Notes: generated by a model not told the origin, from the sequence alone. Positions 1-9,870 are shown, numbered from the stretch's first letter. The stretch: 64,000 bases of DNA from Lepisosteus oculatus (GCF_040954835.1 NC_090699.1:17725817-17789816), one strand, 5' to 3'. Made by a program: numbers and translations.

Positions 1-130
1 ATGACATTTTAGATAGCCTTTTTTTCTAACTGTGTGAATGAAAACTTACTGCATTTTGAATGTAAATATAAAACTTTTGCAGTCTTGTTTTACAGTATCC
101 TCTGAAGCCATCTGATCTATGTGCCTTTTG

Positions 131-136
131 AATAAA
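131..136 (+). terminator. Possible polyadenylation signal of an upstream plus-strand gene
   Basis: An AATAAA hexamer is followed by T-rich sequence. The first 130 bases are AT-rich with no coding frame I recognise, so this could be the 3' UTR end of a gene lying left of the window. In tetrapods the gene converging on AP3M1 is vinculin (VCL), which would fit, but nothing here identifies it. A chance hexamer in AT-rich DNA is equally possible. Confidence 0.25.
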
Positions 137-667
137 AGTTTGATAGTTTATCATTTTAATGCTTGTTTTTTTTATTTAATACATTTCAATCGATTGTATG
201 TCCAGTTTTTACATGCATTTGTTTTAGGTAAGATTGGAAATCCCACAGATTGTGTGCTATTTCCTGCGGTGACTTTTGACAATCAAGTGCAGCTGTCATG
301 GGCCTGGGTAATAAAACATTTTATACCCTTATTGGTATGCCCAGTTTGAGCCTTGTCCTGCTTTGCACCTCTACTTCCTGCAATTATGGAGCTGACAGGG
401 GTTGTGGGTGAAGTTCAGACAGCCAGTATTGCTGTTTTTTGTATTGTAAAAATAGTGGTTACATAGCTTCCCTTTGCTGCAAAACCTGTGCATGGTGGAT
501 CAATGAGATCAACCATGATCCCAAGAAATGTGATTAGAGCAGGACAGACAGGATCACTAAGCTGAATCTGGAATCTGCTCCTTCTGAACAGATACCCTCT
601 GGTGGCCACATCTGGAATCTATTCCCTTGTACTTCTGCTCCACAGTGTAGTTCTTTTGAACAGATAC
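137..667. other. Intergenic, nothing recognised
   Basis: This is unique-looking, moderately AT-rich sequence. The short open frames have no family resemblance. It lies between a possible polyadenylation signal on the plus strand and a SINE fragment. Confidence 0.5.
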
Positions 668-1062
668 AATTGCTTGTGCTTTTCTAGAACTCCACTCAAA
701 ATGCTTCATGGGTAATGGGGACTCCCCTCCACCACCACCAATGTGTAGGCCCACCTGAATGATGCAATGGCAGACACAGTGCTCTAGTACAATCACCACA
801 CACCAGCTATCAGTGGGGAGGAGAACCGAGTGATGAAGCCAGTTCAGAGATGGGGATTATTAGGAGGCCATGATGGGTAAAGAGGAAATTGGCCAGAACA
901 CCAGGGTTACACCCCTAATCTTTTCAAGCAAGACCCTGGGATTTTTAATGACCACAGAGTCAGGACCTCCGTTTAATGTCTCATAGAAGGGACTGCCTTT
1001 TTTACAATATATGCTGGGGCATTAGGACCTACACAGACCAAAGCTCAATCAATGCACCCTGT
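668..1062 (-). repeat. Degenerate, headless 5S-type SINE
   Basis: Read on the minus strand, this matches the body and tail of the repeats at 50224-50687 and 54535-55095. Shared blocks are the tail module (TTTGAGTGGAG then AGAAAAGC), the CACCACCACC segment, the GAAGCCAGTTCA segment and the TCAGGACCTC segment. It is clearly more diverged than the other two copies and carries small indels. The 5S-derived head is not recognisable. The identity rests on alignment by eye to the other copies in this window. Confidence 0.75.
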
Positions 1063-2358
1063 ACAGAAGGCCTCGGTCTACCATCAACTCCCACAGCTGT
1101 TGAAGATCAAAAAGTACTTGCAAGGATATGCAACATGAGCTTTGAAAAATAAATAACAGCCACACAATGCATCTTAAAGTTTATAAATGCTTTATAAACA
1201 TAAATAGGAATGACAGCTCTTCTCTTGCAACAAATGTACCCACTTGATTGACACCATCCATTAATCCCCAACAAACAACAACAAAAAAGGATCTTAGTTT
1301 ATAAAATCTCCAGAAAGCTTCCTTTCTTCCCCATTTCACCCTGACCATAATTGTACAAAACTTATAACTTTGTAAATGTTTTCATAATTGTACAAGAAAA
1401 ATAAAATGAAAACAATTTTAGGTTAATGATGCAACCCCACCCCAGCTTGGGTCCACAGTTTTGTATAGTGCTTCTATGCGGCTGTATCCAAGTACCACAA
1501 GCAGAGAACAGGGTTTGCCTCGTCTTAAAGAATGGTTTCCGAAAACTCTGTAAAAAGTGCAGGTCTGCACCAGACCCTCTGCTGCATGACTACAGTAAGG
1601 CCATAACATGGTAATGTTTAATCGGATTTTAAATTAAGGGCATTGCTTAAAATAAAGTTATAGCCTACTCAAAAGAGTGACCTCTAGAAAGAAGGGGGTC
1701 CAGACTATGAGCTCAGTTCACTCCTCACACAAGCAGTCATGTCTGTGCTGCAGACAGGAACATGCATATTCATGCTGCTGCTCATCTTCGGCATGGTTAC
1801 TGGATTTTCTTCCTACACTGTCAGAACACCTTGGAGTTTCAGATAATGATAAATTGTGAATGTAGTTTACCCTAACTTGGCATAGTTTTTGGTCCACATT
1901 TTCCCTTAAAAAATAAAATATACTTTTTAAATAATCCATAAGAAAAAAAAAAGACTATTGATCGGATTTACATAGATGACAAAGGTCAACTTTTTAAAAT
2001 CCCCATTTTACTACACAGCAAATGGACCGATGTTTATAGAGTGCGAGGATAACCTTTACTGTTACTGAAGGTACAGAATTAGCCAAACTGCCATCTGTTC
2101 CAAGGGCCTTGAACACATTAACAGCCTGTGCAAGCACAATGACACCCAGCTGGCAGAGGTGTCCTGTGGAACAAGGAGCAGGAAGAGAAACTGTCTTCGA
2201 TTAAGACTTTCCAGCACAGACTACACTACCGAACAGCACCTAAGGAGGACAGGACTGGAGCAATGTTGTCAATTTGGCACTTACTGGCCATATAAAGTTA
2301 GAAATAATATTTGATTACTTGATAATTTAAATACAGACGATCCCTTTGGTAGTACTCT
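1063..2358 (-). other. ap3m1: ap3m1 3' UTR and downstream flank
   Basis: This sequence directly follows the ap3m1 stop codon in transcript direction, so at least its right part should be 3' UTR. No canonical AATAAA is visible on the minus strand here. An ATTAAA lies at about 1617-1622 (minus) and is the best polyadenylation signal I can offer. A TTGTACAATTATG-like block occurs twice on the minus strand (about 1345 and 1390). No repeat or coding exon is recognised. The true transcript end cannot be fixed from sequence alone. Confidence 0.45.
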
Positions 2359-2459
2359 TCATGTCCTAACTTGGAATTTCCCTGCTTTGGTAACATATTT
2401 GACTCCTTTGAAGGGTTTATATTTCTCTCCGAACATGTCGAGACGATTCACTTTCAGAC
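2359..2459 (-). CDS. ap3m1: ap3m1 terminal coding exon
   Basis: Encodes residues 386-418, LKVNRLDMFGEKYKPFKG then VKYVTKAGKFQVRT, followed by TGA (2359-2361). Acceptor TGTGTAG before GTCTGA; the leading GT completes the split glycine codon. The C-terminus is full length compared with mammalian mu3A. Confidence 0.96.
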
Positions 2460-5400
2460 CTACACAAAATTAAGAGAAAAAATGTTTAACATGCTAGTAA
2501 AGGCATTTTTTATATATTTCATTTTTAGAACACCCAGAATGCAACATTGCTTCAATGCTTTGGTCATTTGTGCATCTACAAATGTTGCCATGAGACAAAA
2601 GCAAATCATACTGCATACTTTCTGACACCTTAACCCTTATCTCTGTGATTAGCTATGTAACAGAGACATGTGCCAGGGCAACTGCTGTAGATCCTGTATA
2701 CTACAAGACCCAGATGTTTCCTTAAGGCAGCGTGAGGAAGTTAAACAGCCGTAGCCATGCGAGCTAGGAGGCTCTGTCCATCACATCTGTCATGTCATAT
2801 TAGGTCAGCTCAAGTCCTACCCCATTACCCCGCCTCTACTGCCCCTCAACCTGACACCACCTGACCCCACTGCCCCGCCCCTCGCGCCGACCCCACCTGA
2901 CCCCACTGCCCCTCACCCTGACCCCACCCCCTTGCCCCTCACCCCGCCACCACCTGATCCCACTGCCCCGCCTCTACTGCCCCTCACCCTGACACCACCT
3001 GACCCCACTGCCCCGCCTCTACTGCCCCTCACCCTGACCCCACTCCCACTCCCACTCCCCTGCCCCTCACCCTGACCCCACTCCCACTCCCCTGCCCCCT
3101 CACCCCGACCCCACTCCCACTCCCCTGCCCCCTCACCCCGACCCCACTCCCACTCCCCTGCCCCCTCACCCCGACCCCACTCCCACTCCCCTGCCCCCTC
3201 ACCCCGACCCCACCTGACCCCACTCCCCGGCCCCTCCCGCTGACCCCACTCCCTCGCCCGTCTGCAGTGGCCCTACCTGAAATCGCCAGCTGCTGGATCT
3301 TTAGCTGGATGCTTAGAGTGGGATTTTCCTCTGGCTTCGGAGCCCCAGACTGCAGACACACTGTCCCTTTGAGATTTGGCAGCTTCTGGGGGTTAATCTT
3401 TCCAATATCCCACGTTAAGATCTGAGAAGAAAAGGAAATCAATGAAGAAACATTGTTTTTTGGAACTGATTTGTTGCAGTTGAACTTCGGTGCACAATAC
3501 ATTCCAACAACTTTATATTAAGTTTGACTGGGGGAGTTGCGTCAGTGTACGCCGACTGTAAATGAACAAGTAAAGGTTAATTCCTTGCTGAACGGTTGAG
3601 AGAAAAAACACCTACGGCAAAATGTTGCTTCTTCCTCCTCAGCATTCTCAGGAATAAACTCTGTTTATTGTTTATTGCTGATCCTCAGGGCTGCCGCAGC
3701 AGCTGTGCAGGTCTCTCGGGGCTTTTTGCCTTCCACAGGGAGACACATGGCAAGGCTGTGCTGTGTACCCCGAACACAGAGGCGATGCCCTTGGCACCCT
3801 GTGTTCAGAACACCCCCTGGAGGTTTCAGCTCAGGTTCAGGACAGTTACCTTGGTCACTGGGTCGTAGGTGGAGGTGCCCTGGGTCGCGGTGAGGTTGAC
3901 GCTCAGCACCACCTTCGGCATGTGGACCGTCACAACCACGGCCTCCACCGTCTTCCCCATCGTCTGCTTGGGCCCCACCGTCACGTCAAACCGGCCCAAA
4001 GACCCGTTTTCCCGGAAACTGATGTTGTGCTTCACATACACGGGGATAGCTACCAAGCTACGATAGAAAAAAAAAAATCCAACAACACTGAAGGTCTGAG
4101 AATGAAAAAGTCCATTTTCTCATGAAGTGCTTATGAGCTCAGCCAAACACACAACCTGGAAACAATCACCAAGTCCTCCCAACACAAGTACAGTTGTATC
4201 AGATGTGTGGTATGGAACAGCTGTTGAGAATCCTATGTTCCGTTTTGACAAGGAGGAGTTCTTCATATAAAGCGTGTTCACCACGACTGAACACAGGCAC
4301 ACAGAAGGTAAGCAATTTACCACTGTGCTTTTTTTTCAGGTTAGAACCGTGACAGTTTCATCACTTTAAAGTGAAGTTCTAGCCTGCTCTTGCATTTTTT
4401 TTAGTGCTTCTGATGGCTTTCCCGGGGGTTGTACCTGGTGTTCTTGTATAAATCTAAACCGCCTGACTTAGAAGCCCTCTGTCTTTAGCATGGAATGGGT
4501 TTCGTGGTTAATCCGGGGGTTCTGGTTGGGTAAAACCCACATTATTTTTGTAGATACACAGTCCTCCACACATTACGTGATAAAGTCTGTAACGAGTGTC
4601 GTGTACTCGTTCAGGTTGGATGATGTGTCTTTGAACATGGTCCAGTCCACAGACTCAAAGCAGTACTTGCAGTACTTCCTCCGTCTCCTTGGACCAGCAC
4701 TGTACCGTTGTCGCGACCGGGTTCTCACTTCTGTTTCTGCTTGTAAACAGGAAGTATGAGCACAGACAGGTGATTTGATCGGCTGGGATGCAGCCGAGGG
4801 AAAGAGTGTTGGGCATCCCTGACGGGAGTGCAACAGTGGTCCAGAGTGTTAATGCCTCTAGTAGGTACGTGCTGACAATATTGTGGATGTATTTTCTTAA
4901 CGTTGGCCTGATTGAAATCCCCAGCTAAGGTATAGGATCAGGGCCTGCAGTTTCGTGTCCTTTAATTAAATTACAGTATATAGTTTGTCGAGTGCAAGTC
5001 GGGTGTCTGCTTGTAAACCGCAGTCACGATGATTGAGGAACACGCAGGTAGAATGGGCAGCATTCCACCATCAGGTATTCCAGGTATCCCCATTCCAGAC
5101 TGGGGGAACAAAAGTGAGATAGAATCGCCGCATCTCAACACCATGAGTTGTTTATCAGAAAGCATCCACCACGTCCCTTCCCCTTTCTGGTGGATTCCAT
5201 GTGATGTATGGAAAAACCATCGAGCTGGATGTCAGGATCAGGTCAGTCTGGGGCGAGACAGGCAGCGGTCTCTCGAGTCCCGCTGATAGATCAACCTCGC
5301 TGCGAGCTCATCTAGTTTATTTCCCAGCAATCAGACGTTCACCGGAAGAATGCTGGGGAGTGAAGTTTGAAAGCTGCTGCGTTTCAGTCTTACTCGGAGG

Positions 5401-8400
5401 CCTCTCCGTCTGCCAAGCTTCTGCGTTCCACGCTATTTGGTTCTTGTTCGGTGCTTTCATCCTGAAGAGTCAGGTGAGCCAGATGCGCAGTGGACAAAGG
5501 AAGGTTTGTTCCAGATAGCTGTTCAAGGTGCAAAATACTGAAACATGTCTGGAACTCTTCATGTGGAGTTCAAAAGATCGTGTCGGTCTTATGAGATTAC
5601 TGCAGTAATTGTATGTTTAAAATTAACAATGATAACACACTACAGGACACAGAGTACAATCTGAGAGGAGCTGCACACAAGATGTCACCTCTTTTCAGCG
5701 CCATCTTGGTAAAAAGCTGATGAATGGTACACCGTAAAACGGAATTTATTTCGGTGACATTGAGCTTCCCAGAATTTTCTCGGAGCCACTGTGAACACAA
5801 TGACTTACTTTTGGGCACTGACGTGGTAAGACATGAGCCTGAAGTTTCCGTCGGGGGGAATGAAGGAGAGGACACGCTCTGACTCCCAGCGCTTGAATCG
5901 CACACAAGGGTGGAAACTCACATCATCCAGCAGCCTGGGGTTCTGGGGCAGCACAACAGGACACTGTTTGTAAGTGCCTCACGCACAGCCGGTCCATGCA
6001 CGCCCAACGTAGCCTAGAACCGTCACACACGCAGCCGGTCCATGCACGCTCAACGCAGCCTAGAACAGTCACACGCGCAGCCGGTCCATGCACGCTCAAC
6101 GCAGCCTAGAACAGTCACACGCGCAGCCGGTCCTTGCACGCTCAACGCAGCCTAGAACAGTCACACGCGCAGCCGGTCCTTGCACGCTCAACGCAGCCTA
6201 GAACAGTCACACGTGCAACCTGTCCTTGCACGCTCAACGCAGCCTAGAACAGTCACACGCGCAACCTGTCCTTGCACGCTCAACGCAGCCTAGAACAGTG
6301 TCACGCGCAACCTGTCCTTGCACGCTCAACGCAGCCTAGAACAGTGTCACGCACAGCCAGTCCTTGCACGCTCAACGCAGCCTAGAACAGTGTCACGCAC
6401 AGCCAGTCCTTGCGTGCTCAATGTAGCCTAGAACAGTCACATGTGCCTAAAAAAAGCACACACCCCTATTTGTATCTTCCACTCTCTCTAGCCTGGTACC
6501 AGGCTGAAATACAATGTCACTGCGCCAGTGCAATTTCTTACCATGAAAGACAGTGTGAGGTCTGGCATTCCTGACAGCTTGACGCAAGCATCTACAACGC
6601 CCTGGATTTCTGCAAACACTGTTGTGCCTGTCAAAACCAGAGAGAACAATTCCTTTGCGCCATTTTACAAATCTACGGCAAAAGTGCAGTCAGCATTTCA
6701 ACAGCGGACATTGTTTTTTCAATAATAACCTTCTCACTGAAATGAGTGGCTGAGGTATCTTAACCTCCCGTTTTTATTTAGAATCTGATGCTAGCCATTT
6801 TATTAGAGTAAATCATTGTGCATTACAACCTCAGAAGAAGAAAATTAATAACCGAAAGCAGCCTGCACAAGTGTTTCCTTTGCTAAGGGAGAGTGACAAC
6901 CTCATCTAGACTGGCACAATGTGCTATGCAACACACTCGGTCAGACAGACAGCAACTGTGCTTGTCAGGAGTTGGAGCACAGCTCAGTGTCAAAGTTACT
7001 GCAGGATGACATCTTTGAAAAACCAGACTTTCTTCTTGTGAAGCAACAGAAAACACCTTTTCAGGACAGAACATCATTTTTTGCGTGTCCAGAAGTACTT
7101 CACACAAGTGCTTGACTCCAGCTTTGTGTGTGTCAGTGTAACAGGTAAAATCATGTGCACGCGCACCAGCGTGAAGCATCACGACTGTACCTGACTTGTC
7201 CAGAATGGCATCTATTTCCTCCACCACGTCGAAGTAAGCTTCGTTGTTAGTGTACTTGACCCCGGCCCTCCTCCAGGGGATAGTGGACAGCTGACCAGTC
7301 GGCAGCGTCTCCCCAACATTGCTGCTGCCTGCAATATTTAGAAGATTGCAGCATTTCCATGGAGACCACTCAAAACGCACAAAACAAAGTGGAAAGAGAC
7401 CATCAGTCCCTGGTGAATAAGTTCCAAACTAGTGTTTTTGTAAAAAAAAAAAAGATTCTACTTATTATTCTGGGGGTTCTGAACTCTGCAGAACTTCCCA
7501 GTGACGTGGCGCAAGGCTGTGGGGGGAAAGTACAGGGGGCTTTCAGGATTTACCTGTGATGGTATTGACAACAGAGCGCAGGATCGTGGGCGGTCTGATC
7601 AGCTCTTTCAAGATGTTTGACTCTGTAGCCAAAGGAAAGCCATTATCTAGCATCTCCTCAAGAAGCTCATACACAATAACTACATTGTCTTTTACAGCAG
7701 CCTCCGAGCACTCTCCAAAGTAATCCTGTTTTGGAAAGACACACAAAACACACTTCAGAACACAAGAAAAATAGCAAAGAGGAGGCCATTCGGCCCTGCC
7801 TGCCTTTCTGATAGTACGGTAGAAAGTGAAATGACGCATCATCCTAGTTTAATTCCCCGTTAGTTCCCAGCTCAGACCCTGGGTCAGAATCCCCCCCCCC
7901 CCCCCAAGCATGAAACAGTCCCCTGGGCCAACCCTATCAACACACCTCAGGAGATAAAACACTCTTTGCCCACTGGTTTTTGTCCCAGCTGTGCTTTGAA
8001 TCGCTGGAGCTGCCCGATGCCTTTAACGGGCCTGTTTGGGAGTTCGCAATTTCGTTGAATCATTTAAACATTTGGGTTTTGATTTAAAAGTGTAGTGCTC
8101 CAAATTATACAGGAAATTATACAGGAAATTAGGAGTGACTTTATAAACGTATTAGAAATTTGCTTATTTATGGCTAACCAGCACTTATAATAGATGATAC
8201 AAGGTTGATAGCTTGATACAGGTACAGGATACTAGACAGGTGGCAAAGACATTAAGACCTACTCCGTTGGGCCCCTGAGCAAGGCCCTTAACCCCAACTG
8301 CTCCAGGGGCGCTGTACAATGGCAGACCCTGCACTCTAACCCCCAGCGTCTCTCCCTGCCTGTATGTCTCATGGAGAGCAAGCTGGGGTATGAGAAATAG

Positions 8401-9117
8401 ACAAATTCCTAATGCAAGAAACTGTATATGGCTAATAAAGTGATCTTATTTTATAAGAGCTGAAACAGCAAACTGAAATCGATTACCCTGCGATTAAAAA
8501 CGCAGCTGGAACAAAAACCAGAAGAGACCCGAGTACCCCGAACAAGGGCTAGGTGTGCTACCTGCGTGTTACCTCCCACGGACAACAATTATTATTATTT
8601 TATATATGGAGTTCTTAAGAAGAAAAGGGGAAAGCATAATGCAAATTTCACCTGCACCTCCCTTTAACTGAAGAAATACTTCCGATGAAGACGGAAAGCA
8701 ATACTCCAGAGAAACGCTTTTATCGACCGTTACCCCAGACAAGGGTCAGCTACATCAATCCGTGCACAAAGCACAAGCTTGTATTTTTTAAAGAAAGAGT
8801 TAAAATCGACCCCCCACCCCAACCGAGGCCGCGCGACGGCTCACCTGAAACGTCTCCGCCACGCGATGCAGGAACTCGATCACGAAGAGGGGCGGCACCT
8901 CGGTCTGGCAGACGGACACGAAGAAGATCTTGCCGCGGAGGATGTTGATGAGGTAGTGGTGTGGCGTGGGGATGACCGGCGGCACGTTTTGCGGCTCGGA
9001 CACCTTGCCCTGCGCCTCCAGGAAGTAGTCGCACACGGAGCGGCTCACCGCACTTTTCCAGTGCTTCTCCAGGAAGATGTCGCCCGCGGGGTTGATCAGG
9101 AACAGGCTGTGGATCAT
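2359..9117 (-). CDS. ap3m1: AP-3 complex subunit mu-1, complete (8 coding exons)
   Basis: Encodes the medium subunit of the AP-3 adaptor, which recognises YXXphi sorting signals on endosomal and TGN membranes and directs cargo to lysosomes and lysosome-related organelles. Joining minus-strand exons 8845-9117, 7554-7725, 7191-7328, 6542-6627, 5809-5942, 3850-4057, 3277-3421 and 2359-2459 gives 1257 nt, which is 418 residues plus stop and the same length as mammalian mu3A. Every junction has GT/AG sites and keeps frame. Residues 1 to about 140 form the longin-like domain, starting MIHSLFLIN. The mu-homology domain follows from about residue 170 to the end, with F181 and D182 in EAYFDVVEE, which correspond to the tyrosine-signal pocket of mu2. 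No frameshift or missing segment is seen, so it should be functional. The alternative, the AP3M2 paralogue, is less likely given the adk linkage. Confidence 0.97.
2460..3276 (-). other. ap3m1: ap3m1 intron between coding exons 7 and 8
   Basis: This 817-bp intron is over half occupied by a C-rich (plus-strand) minisatellite, annotated separately. The remaining unique part at 2460-2790 shows nothing recognisable. Confidence 0.85.
2816..3250. repeat. C-rich minisatellite, including a 33-bp tandem array
   Basis: The left part is an irregular mosaic of CCACCTGACCCCACTGCCCC and CGCCTCTACTGCCCCTCACC blocks. From about 3023 to 3225 it becomes regular, and the CTGCCCCCTCACC landmark recurs at 3092, 3125, 3158 and 3191, an exact 33-bp period. 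The minus (transcribed) strand is G-rich with several runs of three to five G per unit. Because 33 bp is 11 codons, the upstream exon frame stays open through it. Confidence 0.93.
3277..3421 (-). CDS. ap3m1: ap3m1 coding exon 7
   Basis: Encodes residues 338-385 plus one base: ILTWDIGKINPQKLPNLKG, LQSGAPKPEENPTLSI and IQQLAISG. Acceptor TTCTCAG; donor TCAG before GTAGGG; ends in phase 1. The reading frame happens to stay open into the following C-rich minisatellite intron, producing a Gly/Ser/Val-rich read-through that should not be annotated as protein. Confidence 0.96.
3422..3849 (-). other. ap3m1: ap3m1 intron between coding exons 6 and 7
   Basis: A 428-bp intron of unique-looking sequence with consensus GTAACT donor and TTCTCAG acceptor. 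I see no repeat or embedded gene. Open frames on the plus strand here are antisense noise. Confidence 0.85.
3850..4057 (-). CDS. ap3m1: ap3m1 coding exon 6
   Basis: This 208-nt exon encodes from the third base of Asn268 to Lys337: LVAIPVYVKHNISF, GRFDVTVGPKQTMGKTVEA, VTVHMPKVVLSVNL and YDPVTK. It is the core of mu-homology subdomain B. Acceptor TATCGTAG after a long T tract; donor AAG before GTAACT; ends in phase 0. Confidence 0.96.
4058..5808 (-). other. ap3m1: ap3m1 intron between coding exons 5 and 6
   Basis: A 1751-bp intron with GTAAGT donor and TATCGTAG acceptor. No repeat family, microsatellite or coding segment is recognised. Several 60-100 codon open frames on both strands lack family resemblance. 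Confidence 0.8.
5809..5942 (-). CDS. ap3m1: ap3m1 coding exon 5
   Basis: Encodes residues 224-267 plus two bases of 268: NPRLLDDVSFHPCVRFKRWE, then the strongly conserved VLSFIPPDGNFRLMSYHVS. Acceptor CCCCAG before AACCCC; donor AAAA before GTAAGT. The split Asn codon (AA|C) is completed by the next exon, which supports the junction. Confidence 0.95.
5943..6541 (-). other. ap3m1: ap3m1 intron between coding exons 4 and 5
   Basis: A 599-bp intron, most of which is the ten-copy 46-bp minisatellite annotated separately. The remainder (about 6450-6541) is a short unique segment leading to the GTAAGA donor. Confidence 0.88.
5987..6446. repeat. 46-bp minisatellite, ten copies
   Basis: The AGCC/AACC landmark recurs at 5987, 6033, 6079, 6125, 6171, 6217, 6263, 6309, 6355 and 6401, with every spacing exactly 46 bp. 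Each unit contains TGCACGCTCAACGCAGCCTA and ends GAACAGT. Copies fall in ordered variant blocks: AGCCGGTCC (first five), AACCTGTCC (next three), AGCCAGTCC (last two). A change from CAGTCACAC to CAGTGTCAC appears from about 6298 on. It lies wholly inside an intron. Confidence 0.97.
6542..6627 (-). CDS. ap3m1: ap3m1 coding exon 4
   Basis: This short 86-nt exon completes codon 195 after the split glycine and encodes TTVFAEIQGVVDACVKLSG then MPDLTLSFM, ending at codon 223 in phase 0. Acceptor GACAG before GCACAA; donor ATG before GTAAGA. It has no ATG-led frame of its own long enough to stand out; it is identified by family similarity and by phase. Confidence 0.94.
6628..7190 (-). other. ap3m1: ap3m1 intron between coding exons 3 and 4
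   Basis: A 563-bp intron with GTACAG donor and TTGACAG acceptor. No repeat or embedded feature is recognised. Confidence 0.82.
7191..7328 (-). CDS. ap3m1: ap3m1 coding exon 3
   Basis: Encodes residues 149-194: SSNVGETLPTGQ, then PWRRAGVKYTNNEAYFDVV, ending DKSG. It contains the linker and the start of the mu-homology domain with F181 and D182, the residues aligned with the tyrosine-binding pocket of mu2. Acceptor TTGCAG; donor TCAG before GTACAG; phase 1 in and out. Confidence 0.96.
7554..7725 (-). CDS. ap3m1: ap3m1 coding exon 2
   Basis: This exon starts at codon 92 with DYFGECSEAA and ends within codon 149 (VVNTITG). It covers the second half of the longin-like domain, including the almost invariant VYELLEEMLDNGFPLATES segment. 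Acceptor CAG before GATTAC; donor CAG before GTAAAT; ends in phase 1. Confidence 0.96.
7726..8844 (-). other. ap3m1: ap3m1 intron between coding exons 1 and 2
   Basis: A 1119-bp intron with GTGAGC donor and AAAACAG acceptor. It contains a fragment of a GGAGGCCATTCGGCCC-type dispersed repeat near 7770-7800, a 15-C homopolymer (7891-7905), a 13-bp direct duplication of ATTATACAGGAAA (about 8105-8130), a GAGCAAGGCCCTTAACCC-type repeat tail (8245-8455) and a short ATT-rich stretch near 8590. Confidence 0.8.
8245..8455 (+). repeat. Dispersed LINE/SINE-tail repeat fragment
   Basis: Carries the module GAGCAAGGCCCTTAACCCC, CTGCTCCAGGGGCGCTGTA and CAATGGCAGACCCTGCACTC, ending in AATAAAGTGATCTTATT. 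I recognise this block as a recurrent non-LTR-type 3' end in fish genomes. The exact family name cannot be assigned without a repeat library. No second copy was found in this window. Confidence 0.55.
8845..9117 (-). CDS. ap3m1: ap3m1 coding exon 1 (start codon exon)
   Basis: This exon encodes residues 1-91, from MIHSLFLINPAGD to HRVAETFQ. The ATG (9115-9117) has the context CGACCACC before it, with A at -3. The exon begins with about 10 nt of 5' UTR, because a CAG acceptor preceded by a pyrimidine tract ends at 9128. It ends CAG before GTGAGC, phase 0. The exon is markedly GC- and CpG-rich and sits at the edge of the promoter CpG-rich region. Because of that composition, long spurious open frames exist on the opposite strand. 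Confidence 0.96.
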
Positions 9118-9127
9118 GGTGGTCGGG

Positions 9128-9730
9128 CTGGAGAAAACGCCAAGGTTCAAAAGCAGCCGATGAGTTACGGCTTTGGCTCGGCAGTCTGGCTGGGTTTGCT
9201 CTTTCTCCACCGCCCGGGGTACACGCTACCATAACGTTCCCACTGAGTAAAAGTAGAATCCGGGGGTTTCTGTCGGCGGGGCGATACGGACGGCTCACCT
9301 CGACAATGAAACTCTTGCTGTGCACACTTCGCCGGCACCTCGGAGTCCAGGCCGTTAGCCGAGGCTGTCAACTAGTTAATTAAAAAACTTAATCCCTGAC
9401 AGAGATCAGCCCCCATCGCCCGGGTGCAGGTAAACGCAGGACGTAGGGAGAAGTGTGCAACAGGACAGTGGAATTAAAATAGGAAAGTTTGATAAAACAG
9501 CGCCAGTGAGCCATAGATAACGAAGTACAGCGTCACTTAAAACCACGCAAATGTGCTCAGACTTAAATCTTACATGATTTTGTTCTCTCAAGTAGTCCGG
9601 TCTCTGTGTACAGAAGACAACCTGTAGATTTAACCAAAAACTTTGTCTGTCTCGAGTATTTGATGCGGGGAACACAACCAAAGCCCCGCTGTAACTAAAA
9701 TTAATCATTTTAAAAAATCTTGCTACTTAC
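9128..9730 (-). other. ap3m1: Probable first (5' UTR) intron of ap3m1
   Basis: The start-codon exon has an acceptor at its upstream edge, so a non-coding first exon must lie further right. The best donor is C before GTAAGT at 9730. A second, equally canonical one (CGAG before GTGAGC) lies at 9298-9299 and would make a shorter intron. The interval is otherwise unique sequence with no repeat recognised. Confidence 0.5.
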
Positions 9731-9870
9731 GAGCCTGCAGATTTCCTCGATGCGGGTTAAACGAAAGAAATCCTCCCGCAGAAAGATATAAAGTAGCGCA
9801 ATCCAGTACCTTGAAGTGCGAGCTCAGTTCCGCTTCTGCGGTGTGGCAATATGGCCGCGCTGTGCTCCCG
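9731..9870 (-). other. ap3m1: Candidate non-coding first exon of ap3m1
   Basis: Bounded on its downstream side by the GTAAGT donor at 9725-9730. The right boundary is a guess; the region includes GGCCATATTGCC, a YY1-like element often near start sites. An alternative donor at 9298-9299 leaves open a different or additional first exon. Only transcript data could settle it. Confidence 0.35.

Noticed and set aside
3029..3502. 157-codon minus-strand open frame with a glycine-rich repeat
   Set aside because: The N-terminal half is ap3m1 coding exon 7 preceded by intron; the Gly/Ser repeat is read-through into the C-rich minisatellite past a good donor at 3276. Not a separate protein.
5987..6446. 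Regularly spaced repeats, considered as a CRISPR-like array
   Set aside because: Units are contiguous with no unique spacers, and the setting is a vertebrate intron; it is a minisatellite.
8779..9234. 151-codon plus-strand open frame over the ap3m1 start exon
   Set aside because: Antisense shadow of a GC-rich coding exon; no family resemblance.
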